From assembly GCA_963766005.1 (NCBI GenBank), contig CAVXYG010000014.1:1-64000 (forward strand): a stretch of DNA of 64,000 nt, given 5' to 3'. The stretch is from CAVXYG01 sp963766005. Its GTDB lineage: Bacteria; Actinomycetota; Actinomycetes; S36-B12; GCA-2699445. Every line of letters starts with the position of its first letter. Position 1 is the first letter of the stretch. The notes under the pieces are model-generated. The model was given only the letters and a program-made list of their open reading frames with translations. It did no database searches and was not told the origin of the DNA. Shown piece after piece: positions 8,678 through 17,254 of the stretch. The position numbers were made by a program, and so were the translations under genes.

Positions 8678-8719
8678 CCGATTCGTCTAAGCTTAGGCCC
8701 CTATCCTTGGACGAATCGG
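8678..8719. promoter_or_regulatory. Inverted repeat upstream of fic (possible operator)
   Basis: Left arm CCGATTCGTCTAAG (8678-8691) and right arm CTTGGACGAATCGG (8706-8719) pair over 14 bp with a single T-G mismatch. A 10-bp perfect palindrome CTAAGCTTAG (8687-8696) is nested at the left arm. It ends 23 bases before the fic start. Fic proteins with a C-terminal winged helix are candidates for self-repression, so an operator is plausible; an mRNA hairpin is the alternative. Confidence 0.5.
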
Positions 8720-8742
8720 CCGACGGCGAAGGGATACTGCTG

Positions 8743-10035
8743 ATGGGCTCCTGGGAAGAGGCGCGGTGGGAGTCCAGCGTCCACTCCGGTGTCCCCAGGT
8801 CCGAGCGGCGCTCCGGGATCTACGCGCGCTACCTCCCCGACCTGATCGACGGAGTCGGCCTGGCCATCGACGGTCCGACATCGCGGCGCGTGGCGGAGGT
8901 CGAGCGCAAGGTCCGAGCATTGAACGGCCCGGGCGCCGAGGGCTTGGCCGGCATCTCACGGTTCCTGCTGCGGTCGGAAGCGATTGCCAGTTCGCGCATC
9001 GAAGGGATCGCGCCATCCCCCCGGCAGGTGGCACTCGCCGAACTCGGCCAGACGGAGGCGGTCCGCGGGGTCAGCGAACAGGCCAGGCTCGTCGCGAACA
9101 ACATGACCATCGTCCGGGAGGCGACGACCCGGCTGGTCGGGGTTGCGTCACTGTCGGTCGAGCACGTCGTGGAACTGCACCGATCGCTGCTGCCGAGCGA
9201 GCCGCGCCATCATGGCCTGCGAACGGTGCAGAACTGGATCGGATCGTCCACATGGACGCCAATCGGCGCCACGTTCGTCCCACCGTCGCCCGATCGGGTG
9301 CCCGAGCTGATGGCCGATCTCGTGGACTACCTCAACGGTGCCGCCCACGCTCCACTGATCCAGGCCGCCCTGGTGCATGCCCAGTTCGAGACGATTCACC
9401 CCTTCACCGATGGCAATGGCCGCGTCGGCCGGGCGCTCATCCATTCCGTCCTCGCTCGGCGGGGCCTCGCCGAGCGGGCGGTGCTCCCGATCAGTCTCGT
9501 GCTTGCCACGCTGCGGGACACCTACGTCGCTGGGTTGACCGCGTACCGCTCCACCGCGGAACCCGGCAGTGCAGTCGCCGGAGCAGCGATCAACCAGTGG
9601 CTGGTGACGTTCGTCGAGGCGGCTGCGGTCGCCGTCGAACAGTCGCAGCGATTGCTGGCAGAGATGCACGACCTCCGCAACGAGTGGGCGCAGCACCTCT
9701 CGGCGTACCGGATGTCCGTGGGTCTGCGCGGCCAGCCGCGCGTGGACTCAGCGGTGGCTCGACTGCTCGCCCAGCTGCCCGAGGCGCCGGTCGTGACCGC
9801 AGCAACGCTGTCGCGCATCCTGCAGGTGTCGAACCCCGCCGCGGGCGCAGCGCTGGACGAACTCCGGCAGGCGGGCATCCTGACGCCGACCTCCATCGAG
9901 CGCGGCACGACGGCGTTCATCGCCCGGGACGTCCTGGACCTCATCACCTCATCGGAGCGGACCCTGGCGAGCACCCAGTTCGACACCCGGGTCGCGGCAC
10001 CGAACCGGCCGGTCCCGGCCCGACCGCAGGACTGA
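8743..10035 (+). CDS. fic: Fic family AMPylator with N-terminal inhibitory helix
   Basis: 430 residues. Fic enzymes transfer AMP (or another nucleotide part) to target side chains. The catalytic motif HPFTDGNGRVGR is at 219-230 and fully matches HPFx[D/E]GNGRxxR. The autoinhibitory motif SSRIEG at ~83-88 (S/T-x-x-x-E-G/N type) marks a class II Fic, in which the Glu blocks ATP gamma-phosphate binding. The C-terminal ~90 residues (VTAATLSRILQVSNPAAGAA, LDELRQAGILTP) form a winged helix. I chose ATG 8743, with GAAGGGA upstream, because family members begin near this point; the frame is open to 8299. Fic fragments at 13957 and 19643-20570 are relatives. Confidence 0.88.
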   Translation: MGSWEEARWESSVHSGVPRSERRSGIYARYLPDLIDGVGLAIDGPTSRRVAEVERKVRALNGPGAEGLAGISRFLLRSEAIASSRIEGIAPSPRQVALAELGQTEAVRGVSEQARLVANNMTIVREATTRLVGVASLSVEHVVELHRSLLPSEPRHHGLRTVQNWIGSSTWTPIGATFVPPSPDRVPELMADLVDYLNGAAHAPLIQAALVHAQFETIHPFTDGNGRVGRALIHSVLARRGLAERAVLPISLVLATLRDTYVAGLTAYRSTAEPGSAVAGAAINQWLVTFVEAAAVAVEQSQRLLAEMHDLRNEWAQHLSAYRMSVGLRGQPRVDSAVARLLAQLPEAPVVTAATLSRILQVSNPAAGAALDELRQAGILTPTSIERGTTAFIARDVLDLITSSERTLASTQFDTRVAAPNRPVPARPQD

Positions 10036-10374
10036 GCGGCGACCATCTTGGGGAGTCGAGTCGCACGGAGGGCCTCCGGGCCACGACTGCATGGCTGTCG
10101 TGCATGGCGAACTGCCACGCGACGTCGGCCTCGGCGCTTTGGAGGTCCGGTGGCGCGGCGACCAGCGCGGGTGCGGCCCTCGTCGGGGCTACGAAGGCCC
10201 GGACTCCGCTTGTGCTGGACCGCCGTCTTCAGGCATCAGGTGAGGCAACCAGACCGCGACAGGGGCAAGGCCCACCATCCGCGCGGTCGGTCCCACACCA
10301 AACGCACATCCCGGTATGAGTGACGTCACAGTGCGAAAGCGATTGTGGGCGCCCCGCCTGGGAATCCAGTACAC
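10036..10374. other. Intergenic region, no gene recognised
   Basis: It lies between fic and the epimerase gene. TGACGTCA, a perfect 8-bp palindrome, occurs at 10320-10327. No clear promoter was recognised. Confidence 0.4.
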
Positions 10375-11601
10375 ATGGAAGCAGACAACGAGGTCCCGTT
10401 CGATGACTTTCGGGCCCCGGTCCTCGTGGTGTTCGGCACTCGGCCTGAAGCGATCAAGATGTTCCCGGTGGTGCACAGCCTTGAGCGGTCGCACATCCTG
10501 CGCCCGGTGGTTGTGACGACCGGCCAGCATGAGCATCTCGTGGCACCCATTCTGGAATTCGCCGGTATCACGCCGGACGTCAATCTGGGCGTCGGACGGC
10601 CTGGACTGTCGATCAACGAACTCGTATCCGATGTCGTCTCGGGCGTCGATCGGGTCCTTCAGGACGGCCCCGGAACCGGTGCGGAGGCTGTGCTTGTGCA
10701 TGGCGACACCAGCTCGGCGATGGCCGCCGCGATGGCAGCGTTCCAGCGGCAGGTGCCCATCGCGCACGTGGAGGCCGGTCTGCGGACCCACGACCCCAGG
10801 ACGCCGTTCCCCGAGGAGATGAATCGACAGGTTATCGGCCGGCTCGCGACCTTCCATTTCGCGCCGACACCGAGCAACCGGGAGAATCTTCTGCTCGAAG
10901 GGATCCCAGACCACCGGATCGCCGTCACCGGCAACACCGGTCTCGACGCGCTGCGCTGGACCGCCTCGCGGCGCGTCCCGTTCGCTGATGAACGTCTCGC
11001 CGCGCTCGATGCCGAGGAGCGCCCGATCGTCGTTGTGACAGCGCACCGTCGGGAGAATTGGGGAGCCGGGCTGGAAGCGATCGCTGAGGGGGTCCGCCGG
11101 GTTGCGGTGGACAACCCTGACAGCCTGATTGTCTGGCCGGTCCACCCCAACCCGCTGGTGGTGAATACGGTGGCGCCCGTGGTGTGCGACGTGCCGAACG
11201 TCGTCCTGACCGACCCCATGGACTACGCGCAGTTCGCGCACCTGCTGGACCTCGCGCACCTGGCCATCACCGACTCCGGCGGCATTCAGGAAGAGGCGCC
11301 CGCACTCGGCACGCCTGTGCTGGTCACCCGCGACAGCACCGAGCGCCCCGAGGGTGTCGCTGCCGGGACACTGAAGCTCGTAGGCGCGAACGCGGATCGG
11401 ATCGCCCGCGAGGCCACGCTGTTGCTGCGCAACGAGGAAGCCCACCGGCGCATGAGCGAGACGACGAATCCGTTCGGCGACGGTCACGCGGCCGAACGCA
11501 TCGTCGGGGCGCTCGTGGACGCCGCACTCACGGAAAAACTCCGCCCCTTTGCTGGGTCCCTGATGGATTCCAGCCGTCTTGAGGAAGCCGTCCATGCCTG
11601 A
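10375..11601 (+). CDS. wecB: UDP-N-acetylglucosamine 2-epimerase (non-hydrolysing)
   Basis: 408 residues. WecB interconverts UDP-GlcNAc and UDP-ManNAc, the precursor of ManNAc-containing wall and capsule polymers. Family signatures: VVFGTRPEAIKMFPVV near the N-terminus, VVTTGQHEHLV, VHGDTSSAMAAAMAAF, HVEAGLRTHD, PFPEEMNRQVI, VVTAHRRENWG, and the nucleotide-binding end ITDSGGIQEEAPALGTPVLV followed by RDSTERPEG. Length is normal. The ATG at 10375 was preferred over the in-frame GTG at 10345 on family length; neither has a strong ribosome-binding site. It overlaps the following glycosyltransferase by 8 bp, so the two form an operon. Confidence 0.93.
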   Translation: MEADNEVPFDDFRAPVLVVFGTRPEAIKMFPVVHSLERSHILRPVVVTTGQHEHLVAPILEFAGITPDVNLGVGRPGLSINELVSDVVSGVDRVLQDGPGTGAEAVLVHGDTSSAMAAAMAAFQRQVPIAHVEAGLRTHDPRTPFPEEMNRQVIGRLATFHFAPTPSNRENLLLEGIPDHRIAVTGNTGLDALRWTASRRVPFADERLAALDAEERPIVVVTAHRRENWGAGLEAIAEGVRRVAVDNPDSLIVWPVHPNPLVVNTVAPVVCDVPNVVLTDPMDYAQFAHLLDLAHLAITDSGGIQEEAPALGTPVLVTRDSTERPEGVAAGTLKLVGANADRIAREATLLLRNEEAHRRMSETTNPFGDGHAAERIVGALVDAALTEKLRPFAGSLMDSSRLEEAVHA

Positions 11602-12934
11602 CGCCCTGAACTTCACTGACCTGCCACCGATCATCACGGTGCTGTTCTTCATCACGTTGGTCATCATCGTGGTGTCCCTGGTGTCCGCGGCGCTGCTCTT
11701 CGTCCTCGGCGGCATCGCCCGTCGACGGGCTCCCGCGCCCTCACCGGAGGGTGCCGACGACTACCTTTGGATCGCGCTGGTCCCAGCGCTCAACGAAGAA
11801 GTGACGATCCGCGACAGCGTCGAGCGACTGCGCGGGCTTCGCGCTCAGCATCGCCTGATCGTTGTGATCGACGACGGCTCCGACGACGGCACCGCTGCCG
11901 CGCTTGCGGAGTTGGCCGGCGACGACCTGGTCGTGCTGCGGCGAACAGCGCCCGAGGCACGACAGGGCAAAGCGGCCGCGCTCAACGCTGCCTACGAGCA
12001 TCTCGACGAGCACATCCTGGGTGCGGGCGGCCGCTTCGCCAGTTGGCCCCGCGACCAAGTGATCATCGCGGTGGTCGATGCCGATGGCCGCCTCGACGCC
12101 GATGCCCCGATGTTCGTGGCGGGGAACTTCGCTGATCGCTCAGTGGGCGGCGTGCAAGTGGCGGTGCGGATCTACAATCGACGCCATCCCCTGGCGTGGT
12201 TCCAAGACGTCGAGTTCGGCGCCTTCGGGAACCTGTACCAGGCGGGACGCACTGCCTTTGGCACGGCCGGGATGGGCGGTAACGGTCAGTTCAACCGTCT
12301 TTCAGCCCTGGACACCGTGGCGATCGATGCCGCCGGGCCGTGGCGTGACACGCTCACCGAGGATCAGGACCTTGGACTGCGCCTGATCGAGATGGGCTGG
12401 GAGGGCCGACAGGAGTTGCGGGTCGCAGTGGAGCAGCAAGGCCTGTCCAGCCTACGCCGACTGCTGCGGCAGCGGACCCGGTGGGCACAGGGCAACCTTC
12501 AGGCGTTGCGGCACCTTGGTGTCGCACGGGCCGAGGGGCTCCCAGCAGCCGGCCGAGTGGACCTGGTCTGGAACCTCATGCAGCCGGTGCTCTTGCTGAT
12601 CGTCGGCATCGCGACCCTGACTGCGCTCGGCCTCGCCATCACCGGAGTGCCGTTCTTGGGCGCCGGCGCCGCTTGGCCGCTGCTCCTAGCGATCTTGGTT
12701 CTGGCATTCGGCCCGGTCACCCTCGGCATGCTCGCATGGACGCGCGGACTGGGGATCGGGCCCCGGATCCTCGGCGTGCTGATCGCCGTGCCGTACGTCC
12801 TCTACACCTGGCTGCTCTGGCCGGCGTTGGTCCGGGCGGCCTGGCGGCAGGCCCGCGGGGCAACGTCGTGGGCGAAGACGCAGCGCGAACCTATCGCCGA
12901 GCCGAACGCGGCGGAGCAGATGCCCGTCGGTTGA
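11594..12934 (+). CDS. Membrane-bound family 2 glycosyltransferase
   Basis: 446 residues. An N-terminal membrane segment (VLFFITLVIIVVSLVSAAL) leads into a cytoplasmic GT2 domain with IALVPALNEE, VIDDGSDDGT, VVDADGRLD (DxD-type), the acceptor-site TEDQDLGLRL and the QRTRW motif (QxxRW), i.e. the processive/BcsA-like set. Three to four C-terminal membrane helices follow. It presumably builds a beta-linked surface polysaccharide, and its coupling to wecB suggests an N-acetyl-hexosamine polymer, though the sugar cannot be read from sequence. The ATG at 11594 overlaps the wecB end. Confidence 0.88.
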   Translation: MPDALNFTDLPPIITVLFFITLVIIVVSLVSAALLFVLGGIARRRAPAPSPEGADDYLWIALVPALNEEVTIRDSVERLRGLRAQHRLIVVIDDGSDDGTAAALAELAGDDLVVLRRTAPEARQGKAAALNAAYEHLDEHILGAGGRFASWPRDQVIIAVVDADGRLDADAPMFVAGNFADRSVGGVQVAVRIYNRRHPLAWFQDVEFGAFGNLYQAGRTAFGTAGMGGNGQFNRLSALDTVAIDAAGPWRDTLTEDQDLGLRLIEMGWEGRQELRVAVEQQGLSSLRRLLRQRTRWAQGNLQALRHLGVARAEGLPAAGRVDLVWNLMQPVLLLIVGIATLTALGLAITGVPFLGAGAAWPLLLAILVLAFGPVTLGMLAWTRGLGIGPRILGVLIAVPYVLYTWLLWPALVRAAWRQARGATSWAKTQREPIAEPNAAEQMPVG

Positions 12935-12939
12935 CCACA

Positions 12940-12984
12940 GATCGCGAGGGCCGGGACGTGCAAGCCGTCCCGGCCCTCGCGATC
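12940..12984. terminator. Strong hairpin terminator after the glycosyltransferase
   Basis: GATCGCGAGGGCCGGGACG (12940-12958) and its exact reverse complement (12966-12984) enclose a 7-base loop. The 19-bp perfect stem starts five bases after the stop codon. There is no U-tract, as usual in high-GC actinobacteria. Confidence 0.85.
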
Positions 12985-13049
12985 CACGGCACAGTGGCTG
13001 CTGCGATTCCGATAGGCTCGACCGCGTCCCCAGTCGGAGATGAGGGCGC

Positions 13050-13808
13050 ATGGAGCGAATCGCGGGACCGGGCTCGTTGGCGGCTCGGCAATGGCCTCGA
13101 CGACGCCGAGGTGCCGTCAGTCTGGTAGCTGCGGCTGGGTTGGCACTGACGCTCGCAGCGCCCGCGGGCCCGGCGCAGGGAGACACCCCGACCAGGTACT
13201 CCGACGGGTTCTCCGGCCTATCTGACGGGCAGCGCTGGACAGATGGTGATCACATCGGGGACGCGTGGGACGTGGTCTTTGCCGGTTACGGGGCGGTCAC
13301 GCCGTGGCGGGAGCCCGGAATCCGCGCGCTGCGACTGGCTCCTGCGGTGGCCGACGACCCGCAGCGGACTCACGCCGCCCTCGTCGTCTCAACCAATGTG
13401 ACGACATCCGACTGCCAGCGACTCACCGCTCGCGTGCGCACTACCGAGCAGTTGCGGCGCAACTCGGCCCCCAATCCGTGGGAGGCGGCATGGTTGGTCT
13501 GGTCCTACGACGACAACCAGCACTTCTACTATCTGGCGGTGAAGCCGAACGGATGGGAGTTGGGCAAGCGGGACCCGGCCTACCCCGGTGGGCAGCGCTT
13601 CCTCGCGACCGGCGAGTTCGCGACGCCAATCGGACAGTGGCGCGATATCCGCATCGTGCAGCGCGGGGATGTGCTCTTGGCCTGGCTCGATGGGGAGCGT
13701 CTCGTCCGATTCCAGGACCGCGAGCGTCCATACCGTGGCGGCGCGTTCGGCATGTACACCGAGGATGCCGTGACCGATTGGGACCGGATCAGCGCGCGCG
13801 CGTGTTGA
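13050..13808 (+). CDS. Secreted protein, concanavalin/jelly-roll-like
   Basis: 252 residues. A signal peptide is visible: basic start with RQWPRRRRG, hydrophobic core AVSLVAAAGLALTLAAPAG, likely cut after AQG. The mature part starts YSDGFSGLSDGQRWTDGD and has NPWEAAWLVWSYDDNQHFYY, LAVKPNGWELGKRD, GEFATPIGQWRDIRIVQRGD and a C-terminal AFGMYTEDAVTDWDRI, a pattern of beta-strands typical of LamG/DUF1080-type jelly-roll domains (low-level carbohydrate binding or glycosidase folds). No catalytic motif was recognised. It sits downstream of polysaccharide genes, so a role at the cell surface glycan is an inference. Confidence 0.65.
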   Translation: MERIAGPGSLAARQWPRRRRGAVSLVAAAGLALTLAAPAGPAQGDTPTRYSDGFSGLSDGQRWTDGDHIGDAWDVVFAGYGAVTPWREPGIRALRLAPAVADDPQRTHAALVVSTNVTTSDCQRLTARVRTTEQLRRNSAPNPWEAAWLVWSYDDNQHFYYLAVKPNGWELGKRDPAYPGGQRFLATGEFATPIGQWRDIRIVQRGDVLLAWLDGERLVRFQDRERPYRGGAFGMYTEDAVTDWDRISARAC

Positions 13809-13956
13809 TGGTGGCACCCGGGTTGCTGGTGAGTCTTGCGTTGGCGTGTGGTGCCGGCTGCGGGCGCGGTCATCGGCGATCACGCCGGGGCAGGCGCGCG
13901 ACAAGAGCAATGCGGGGTTGAACCCACGCTCAGTTCGCCACTGGGCCTGCCGCCCA

Positions 13957-14160
13957 CTCGAGCGCAGCATCCGCACGCTGCATGGTCCCGGCGCCGAAGG
14001 GTTGGCCGGCATCTCGCGGTTCCTGCTGCGGTCCGAAGCAATTGCCAGTGCACGGATCGAGGGGATCGCACCGTCCCCGCAACAGGTGGCGCTTGCGGAA
14101 CTCGGCCAATCCGAGGAAGTCCTCGGAATCCGGGAACAGGCGAGACTCGTCGCGAACACA
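13957..14160 (+). pseudogene. Fic gene fragment (inhibitory-helix region only)
   Basis: About 68 residues from LERSIRTLHGPGAEGLAGIS to EQARLVANT match residues ~52-119 of the intact Fic at 8743-10035, including the inhibitory motif SARIEG. The catalytic HPFx[D/E]GNGR part is absent and the sequence after 14160 is unrelated. Confidence 0.7.
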
Positions 14161-14331
14161 GGGGTTGGGGATTGCGCGGCGACCGGAACTGCAGCCCGGG
14201 GTGGCCGATCGACGCCAGCTGCTCACTGCCGCTGGCGCCGATGGTGCTCCCGGCCGGGCGCTGCCGCTGGCTGCTGGAAGTCGAAGACCAGCAGTGGTCG
14301 GCCGGCTTCACCGTCATGCCCCCGAAATAGC

Positions 14332-14370
14332 CCGACGGGTGGGCGCCCCTGGTAGGCGCCCACCCGTCGG
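14332..14370. terminator. Hairpin terminator for the PDTG surface protein gene
   Basis: CCGACGGGTGGGCGCC (14332-14347) pairs perfectly with GGCGCCCACCCGTCGG (14355-14370) around a 7-base loop. It lies 17 bases beyond the stop codon of the leftward gene at 14388. Confidence 0.82.
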
Positions 14371-14387
14371 TGATGTTGCTGGGGAGG

Positions 14388-15146
14388 TCAGACCCGCTTG
14401 CGCCGGCTCGCGGCGAACAGTCCGCCGCCGAGGCCCAGTGCGCCGAGGCCGGCCACAACGCCGAGTGCCACGTTGGCGCCGGTGTCCGGCGTGGTCGGTC
14501 GCGTGCCGCCACCGCCGCTGTCGCCGGGAACCGTGACCTTGACCGGCGCGGCATCCTTGGCCTCACAGCCGTCGCTGGCCGTCTGGGACGCGGTGACCGT
14601 CTCGCCCGGCTGCGCCCCGGTCGCCACCGTGACCGTGCCGTCCGACCCCACCGTGCCGGAGCCGGCGGCAGCCCCGTTGACGAAGAACGTGACCGAGCAG
14701 CCCGGTGTCGCCCCCTGCACCGTCGCCGTGCCGTCCGCGCTGACGATGACCGAGAAGCCGGAACCCGCCCCGTCGGTCACCGTGACCTGCGTCGAGGCAG
14801 TCTCCTGGGCGCTCGTGCCAACGACCTCATACGTCCCTGGCGAGGTGGGCGCCGTCAGTTGCTTGGTAAAGGTTCCGGAATCCTGAGCCGCCACCGAGGC
14901 CAGCGCGAAACTCACGCCGTCACCGGCGCCGAGGAGGCCGCCGATCACGATGTCGGTCGGTCCGGCCGGGTCGGTGTTCTCCAGCGTGCACGAGAACGTG
15001 GCACCGGCCTCGACCGTCGTGGCCGTGCAGGAGATCGTCAGATCGACGCCCGGCGGATATGCTAGGGCAGGGGCGGCCGCAAGGCCGGTAAGAGCAATGA
15101 CGCCGGCAATGGCCGCCGGCTTCGAGATCGCGCGCAGAGTTGCCAT
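14388..15146 (-). CDS. Secreted PDTG-anchored surface protein, copy 1
   Basis: 252 residues. Signal peptide: KPAAIAGVIALTGLAAAPAL ending ALAYPPG. The mature part begins with a domain shared with the 55984-56514 protein (YPPGVDLTISCTATTVEAGA, FSCTLENTDPAGP, DIVIGGL, SFALASVAAQDSGTF). A second beta-rich segment follows (SGFSVIVSADGTATVQGATP) that copy 2 lacks. The C-terminus is PTTPDTGANVALG, a hydrophobic helix, then ASRRKRV: the order of a sortase sorting signal, with xPDTG in place of LPXTG. It is transcribed away from the DUF4012 gene at 15325. Function beyond wall display is unknown. Confidence 0.75.
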   Translation of the reverse strand: MATLRAISKPAAIAGVIALTGLAAAPALAYPPGVDLTISCTATTVEAGATFSCTLENTDPAGPTDIVIGGLLGAGDGVSFALASVAAQDSGTFTKQLTAPTSPGTYEVVGTSAQETASTQVTVTDGAGSGFSVIVSADGTATVQGATPGCSVTFFVNGAAAGSGTVGSDGTVTVATGAQPGETVTASQTASDGCEAKDAAPVKVTVPGDSGGGGTRPTTPDTGANVALGVVAGLGALGLGGGLFAASRRKRV

Positions 15147-15324
15147 GGCGGCATCCTAGTAGCAATCCGGCACAGGTCTGCAAGCGAATTCCCACATTCT
15201 ATTCGACGGGCAATCTCGCTGCAATCCTCAAGAAGTTTATCGCTGCGTGGCGAGTGGGCGCAATGTCCCTACGCGCCGTAACGATCTTCGTCAGCGCACG
15301 CTTGCCGATGGCACAATCTAGGTT
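15147..15324. promoter_or_regulatory. Divergent promoter region, PDTG protein / DUF4012
   Basis: 178 bp separate the two divergent starts. The region is less GC-rich than its neighbours. Upstream of the DUF4012 ATG, CACAAT (15312-15317) lies seven bases before the start codon and could be a -10 giving a leaderless transcript. No -35 was recognised. Confidence 0.35.
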
Positions 15325-17052
15325 ATGCCGCGAACGGAACAGGTCGGGCGATTCGCCCTCGGGTTCCTCGGCGGTGCCATGGCCGGCGTCGTTGCGCTCG
15401 GGCTGTGGTTCGGTATCACCGGGGCGCTGGCAGCCCGCGATGCCCTGGCGCTGCGGGCCGAAGCCGACGCCATCGAAGGCGATCTACGCACCCGCAGCTA
15501 TGCCTCCGCCGTCTCGGCTCTGCCGGACGCAGCCGCCCATGCCGCGAGCCTGCGCGATCGACTCACCGGCGCCCCCTGGTCGTGGGCGCAGCAATTCCCC
15601 GTCGTCGGTCCCTCAGTCGCCGCCGGTGCCGTCCTGGCCATATCGGCAGACCGGGTGCTCTCGGAGTTCGATGGTTGGAGTCACGGCCTGGTCTCGGCCA
15701 GCGCCAGCGGCGACATCGCCCTGGTCTCCGCCGCCCTCGCCGGTGCCGCCCCGGACCTCTCCGATACCGCGGTCGCTGCCCAGCAGGCGGCCGACGATGT
15801 GGCCGCCATCGACGCCGATGCCCTCCCCGCCCGTCTGCGGGCCCCAATGCGTTCCCTGCAACAGCAGGTCATCGACATCGTGGAACCGTTGGCGCACGGG
15901 GCAGCGGTCGCACGGGTCCTGCCCGGCCTACTCGGGGTGGACGAGCCAGTCCGGTGGCTGGTCGTGCTCTCGCAGCCGGGGGAGGCCCGCGGGTCGGGCG
16001 GCGGCTTCTATGGGGCCTACGCATCGGTGGTCGTCTCAGAGGGCAGCTTCGCGATGGAGTCCTCCCGGGCGAACGGGCCGGAAACCCGCGTGGCCCAAGA
16101 CCTGTCGGCGTTGCCAGCCGAGTACCGCCGCCTCTGGGGAAGCGATGCGCAGTACCTCTGGGGCTTCAACCTGACCCGCCACTATCCCTACTCGGCATCG
16201 GTGGCGCGGGCGGCTCTCGACCCCGGCGCCGACTATGTGGTGTCGCTGGACCCGCGAGCGGTGGCCGGACTGCTGGCGTTGACCGGACCGGTCACCGTCG
16301 ACGGAATCACGCTGGACCAGGGCAATGCGGAACTCTTCTTCGCGCGCGACATCTACCTGCGCTACCCGAATTCCTACGAGAAGGACCAGGTCATGCTGGC
16401 CTTCCTCGAGCAGGTCTTCGGCCAGTTGTCCGCCGCCCGCCTGGACCCGGAGTCGCTGTGGGAGGCGCTGGGCCCTGCGGTGGATGAGGGCCACGTCCAG
16501 GTCTGGTCGCCGGATCCGGAGGTGGCAGCGGCGCTGGCGGCGACGACCCTCAGCGGCGCAGTGCCCGAGAGCGGGCCGTGGGTGACCGCCGCCTTCAACA
16601 ACACCGCCGGCAACAAGATCGACTCCTATGTCGACTCGGCGCTGGAGTACCGGGTCACCGGATCGTGCGCTTCGGGCACCGTGGACGGGGAGTTGTCGGC
16701 GACCCTGAGCCTGGCGCAGATCCCCCCTGGCCTGCCTGGCTACGTCTCCGGTCGCAACGACCGGCCGGATGCGCCGTACGGGACCACGAGCATGTACGTG
16801 CACCTGTATGCACCGCCCGGTGCGCAGGGCACGTCGTTTGTGGTCAACGGAGAGCCGGCATTAGTCACCTCCGGCACCGAGCTCGGGCGCCCGGTGTGGG
16901 GGACGAAGGTGCAGTTGGCTCCCGGCCAGCCCGTGACGGTGGCGGCCACCTTCACCCAGCCGGCGTACCCGGGCCAGCCCCTGGTGGCCCAACCGCAACC
17001 GATGGTGCAGGACGCAGAGGTAACCGTCGTTGACGGGCGGTCGTGCAGTTGA
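15325..17052 (+). CDS. DUF4012 family membrane-anchored protein, copy 1
   Basis: 575 residues. One N-terminal membrane segment (residues ~9-32, FALGFLGGAMAGVVALGLWF) precedes a large external part. Family features: WAQQFPVVGPSVAAGAVLA, LGVDEPVRWLVVLSQPGEAR, GSGGGFYGAYASVVV, YRRLWGSDAQYLWGFNLTRH, YVVSLDPRAVAGLLALTGPV, FFARDIYLRYPN and VTAAFNNTAGNKIDSYVDS. DUF4012 proteins are typical of actinobacterial polysaccharide loci; their biochemical role is unknown. A 578-residue paralogue lies at 56735-58471. Both are divergent from a PDTG surface protein, which suggests the two products work together. Confidence 0.8.
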   Translation: MPRTEQVGRFALGFLGGAMAGVVALGLWFGITGALAARDALALRAEADAIEGDLRTRSYASAVSALPDAAAHAASLRDRLTGAPWSWAQQFPVVGPSVAAGAVLAISADRVLSEFDGWSHGLVSASASGDIALVSAALAGAAPDLSDTAVAAQQAADDVAAIDADALPARLRAPMRSLQQQVIDIVEPLAHGAAVARVLPGLLGVDEPVRWLVVLSQPGEARGSGGGFYGAYASVVVSEGSFAMESSRANGPETRVAQDLSALPAEYRRLWGSDAQYLWGFNLTRHYPYSASVARAALDPGADYVVSLDPRAVAGLLALTGPVTVDGITLDQGNAELFFARDIYLRYPNSYEKDQVMLAFLEQVFGQLSAARLDPESLWEALGPAVDEGHVQVWSPDPEVAAALAATTLSGAVPESGPWVTAAFNNTAGNKIDSYVDSALEYRVTGSCASGTVDGELSATLSLAQIPPGLPGYVSGRNDRPDAPYGTTSMYVHLYAPPGAQGTSFVVNGEPALVTSGTELGRPVWGTKVQLAPGQPVTVAATFTQPAYPGQPLVAQPQPMVQDAEVTVVDGRSCS

Positions 17053-17149
17053 TCGGTAGCTGTCACGAATCGGCGCCGACGTTTCGTGAGACCGTCGGCT
17101 CGTGTCGGGGTTTCGTGACCTTGCGGCGCGGCGCGGGCGGTAGATGAGT

Positions 17150-17220
17150 GAGAGTGCCTGTCCTGCTGGGGATTCTGGGGTTGTTGAGGACTCAGAACGG
17201 CCGAGCGGGAAGGCACTCTC
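17150..17220. repeat. 71-bp element with 10-bp terminal inverted repeats
   Basis: GAGAGTGCCT at one end and AGGCACTCTC at the other are exact reverse complements and enclose 51 bases. It lies between the DUF4012 gene and the transposase fragment. It looks like a small non-autonomous mobile remnant or solo insertion-sequence end; no target duplication was identified. Confidence 0.5.
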
Positions 17221-17254
17221 GGGGTGAAGCGTCATCGGTTGCCGAATCGTGTCC

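Noticed and set aside
8299..8742. N-terminal extension of the fic frame by 148 codons
   Set aside because: The extension has no recognised domain, includes the inverted repeat, and Fic relatives start near 8743, where a ribosome-binding site is present.
17150..17220. Transcription terminator
   Set aside because: The 10-bp arms enclose 51 bases, far too large a loop for an intrinsic terminator.
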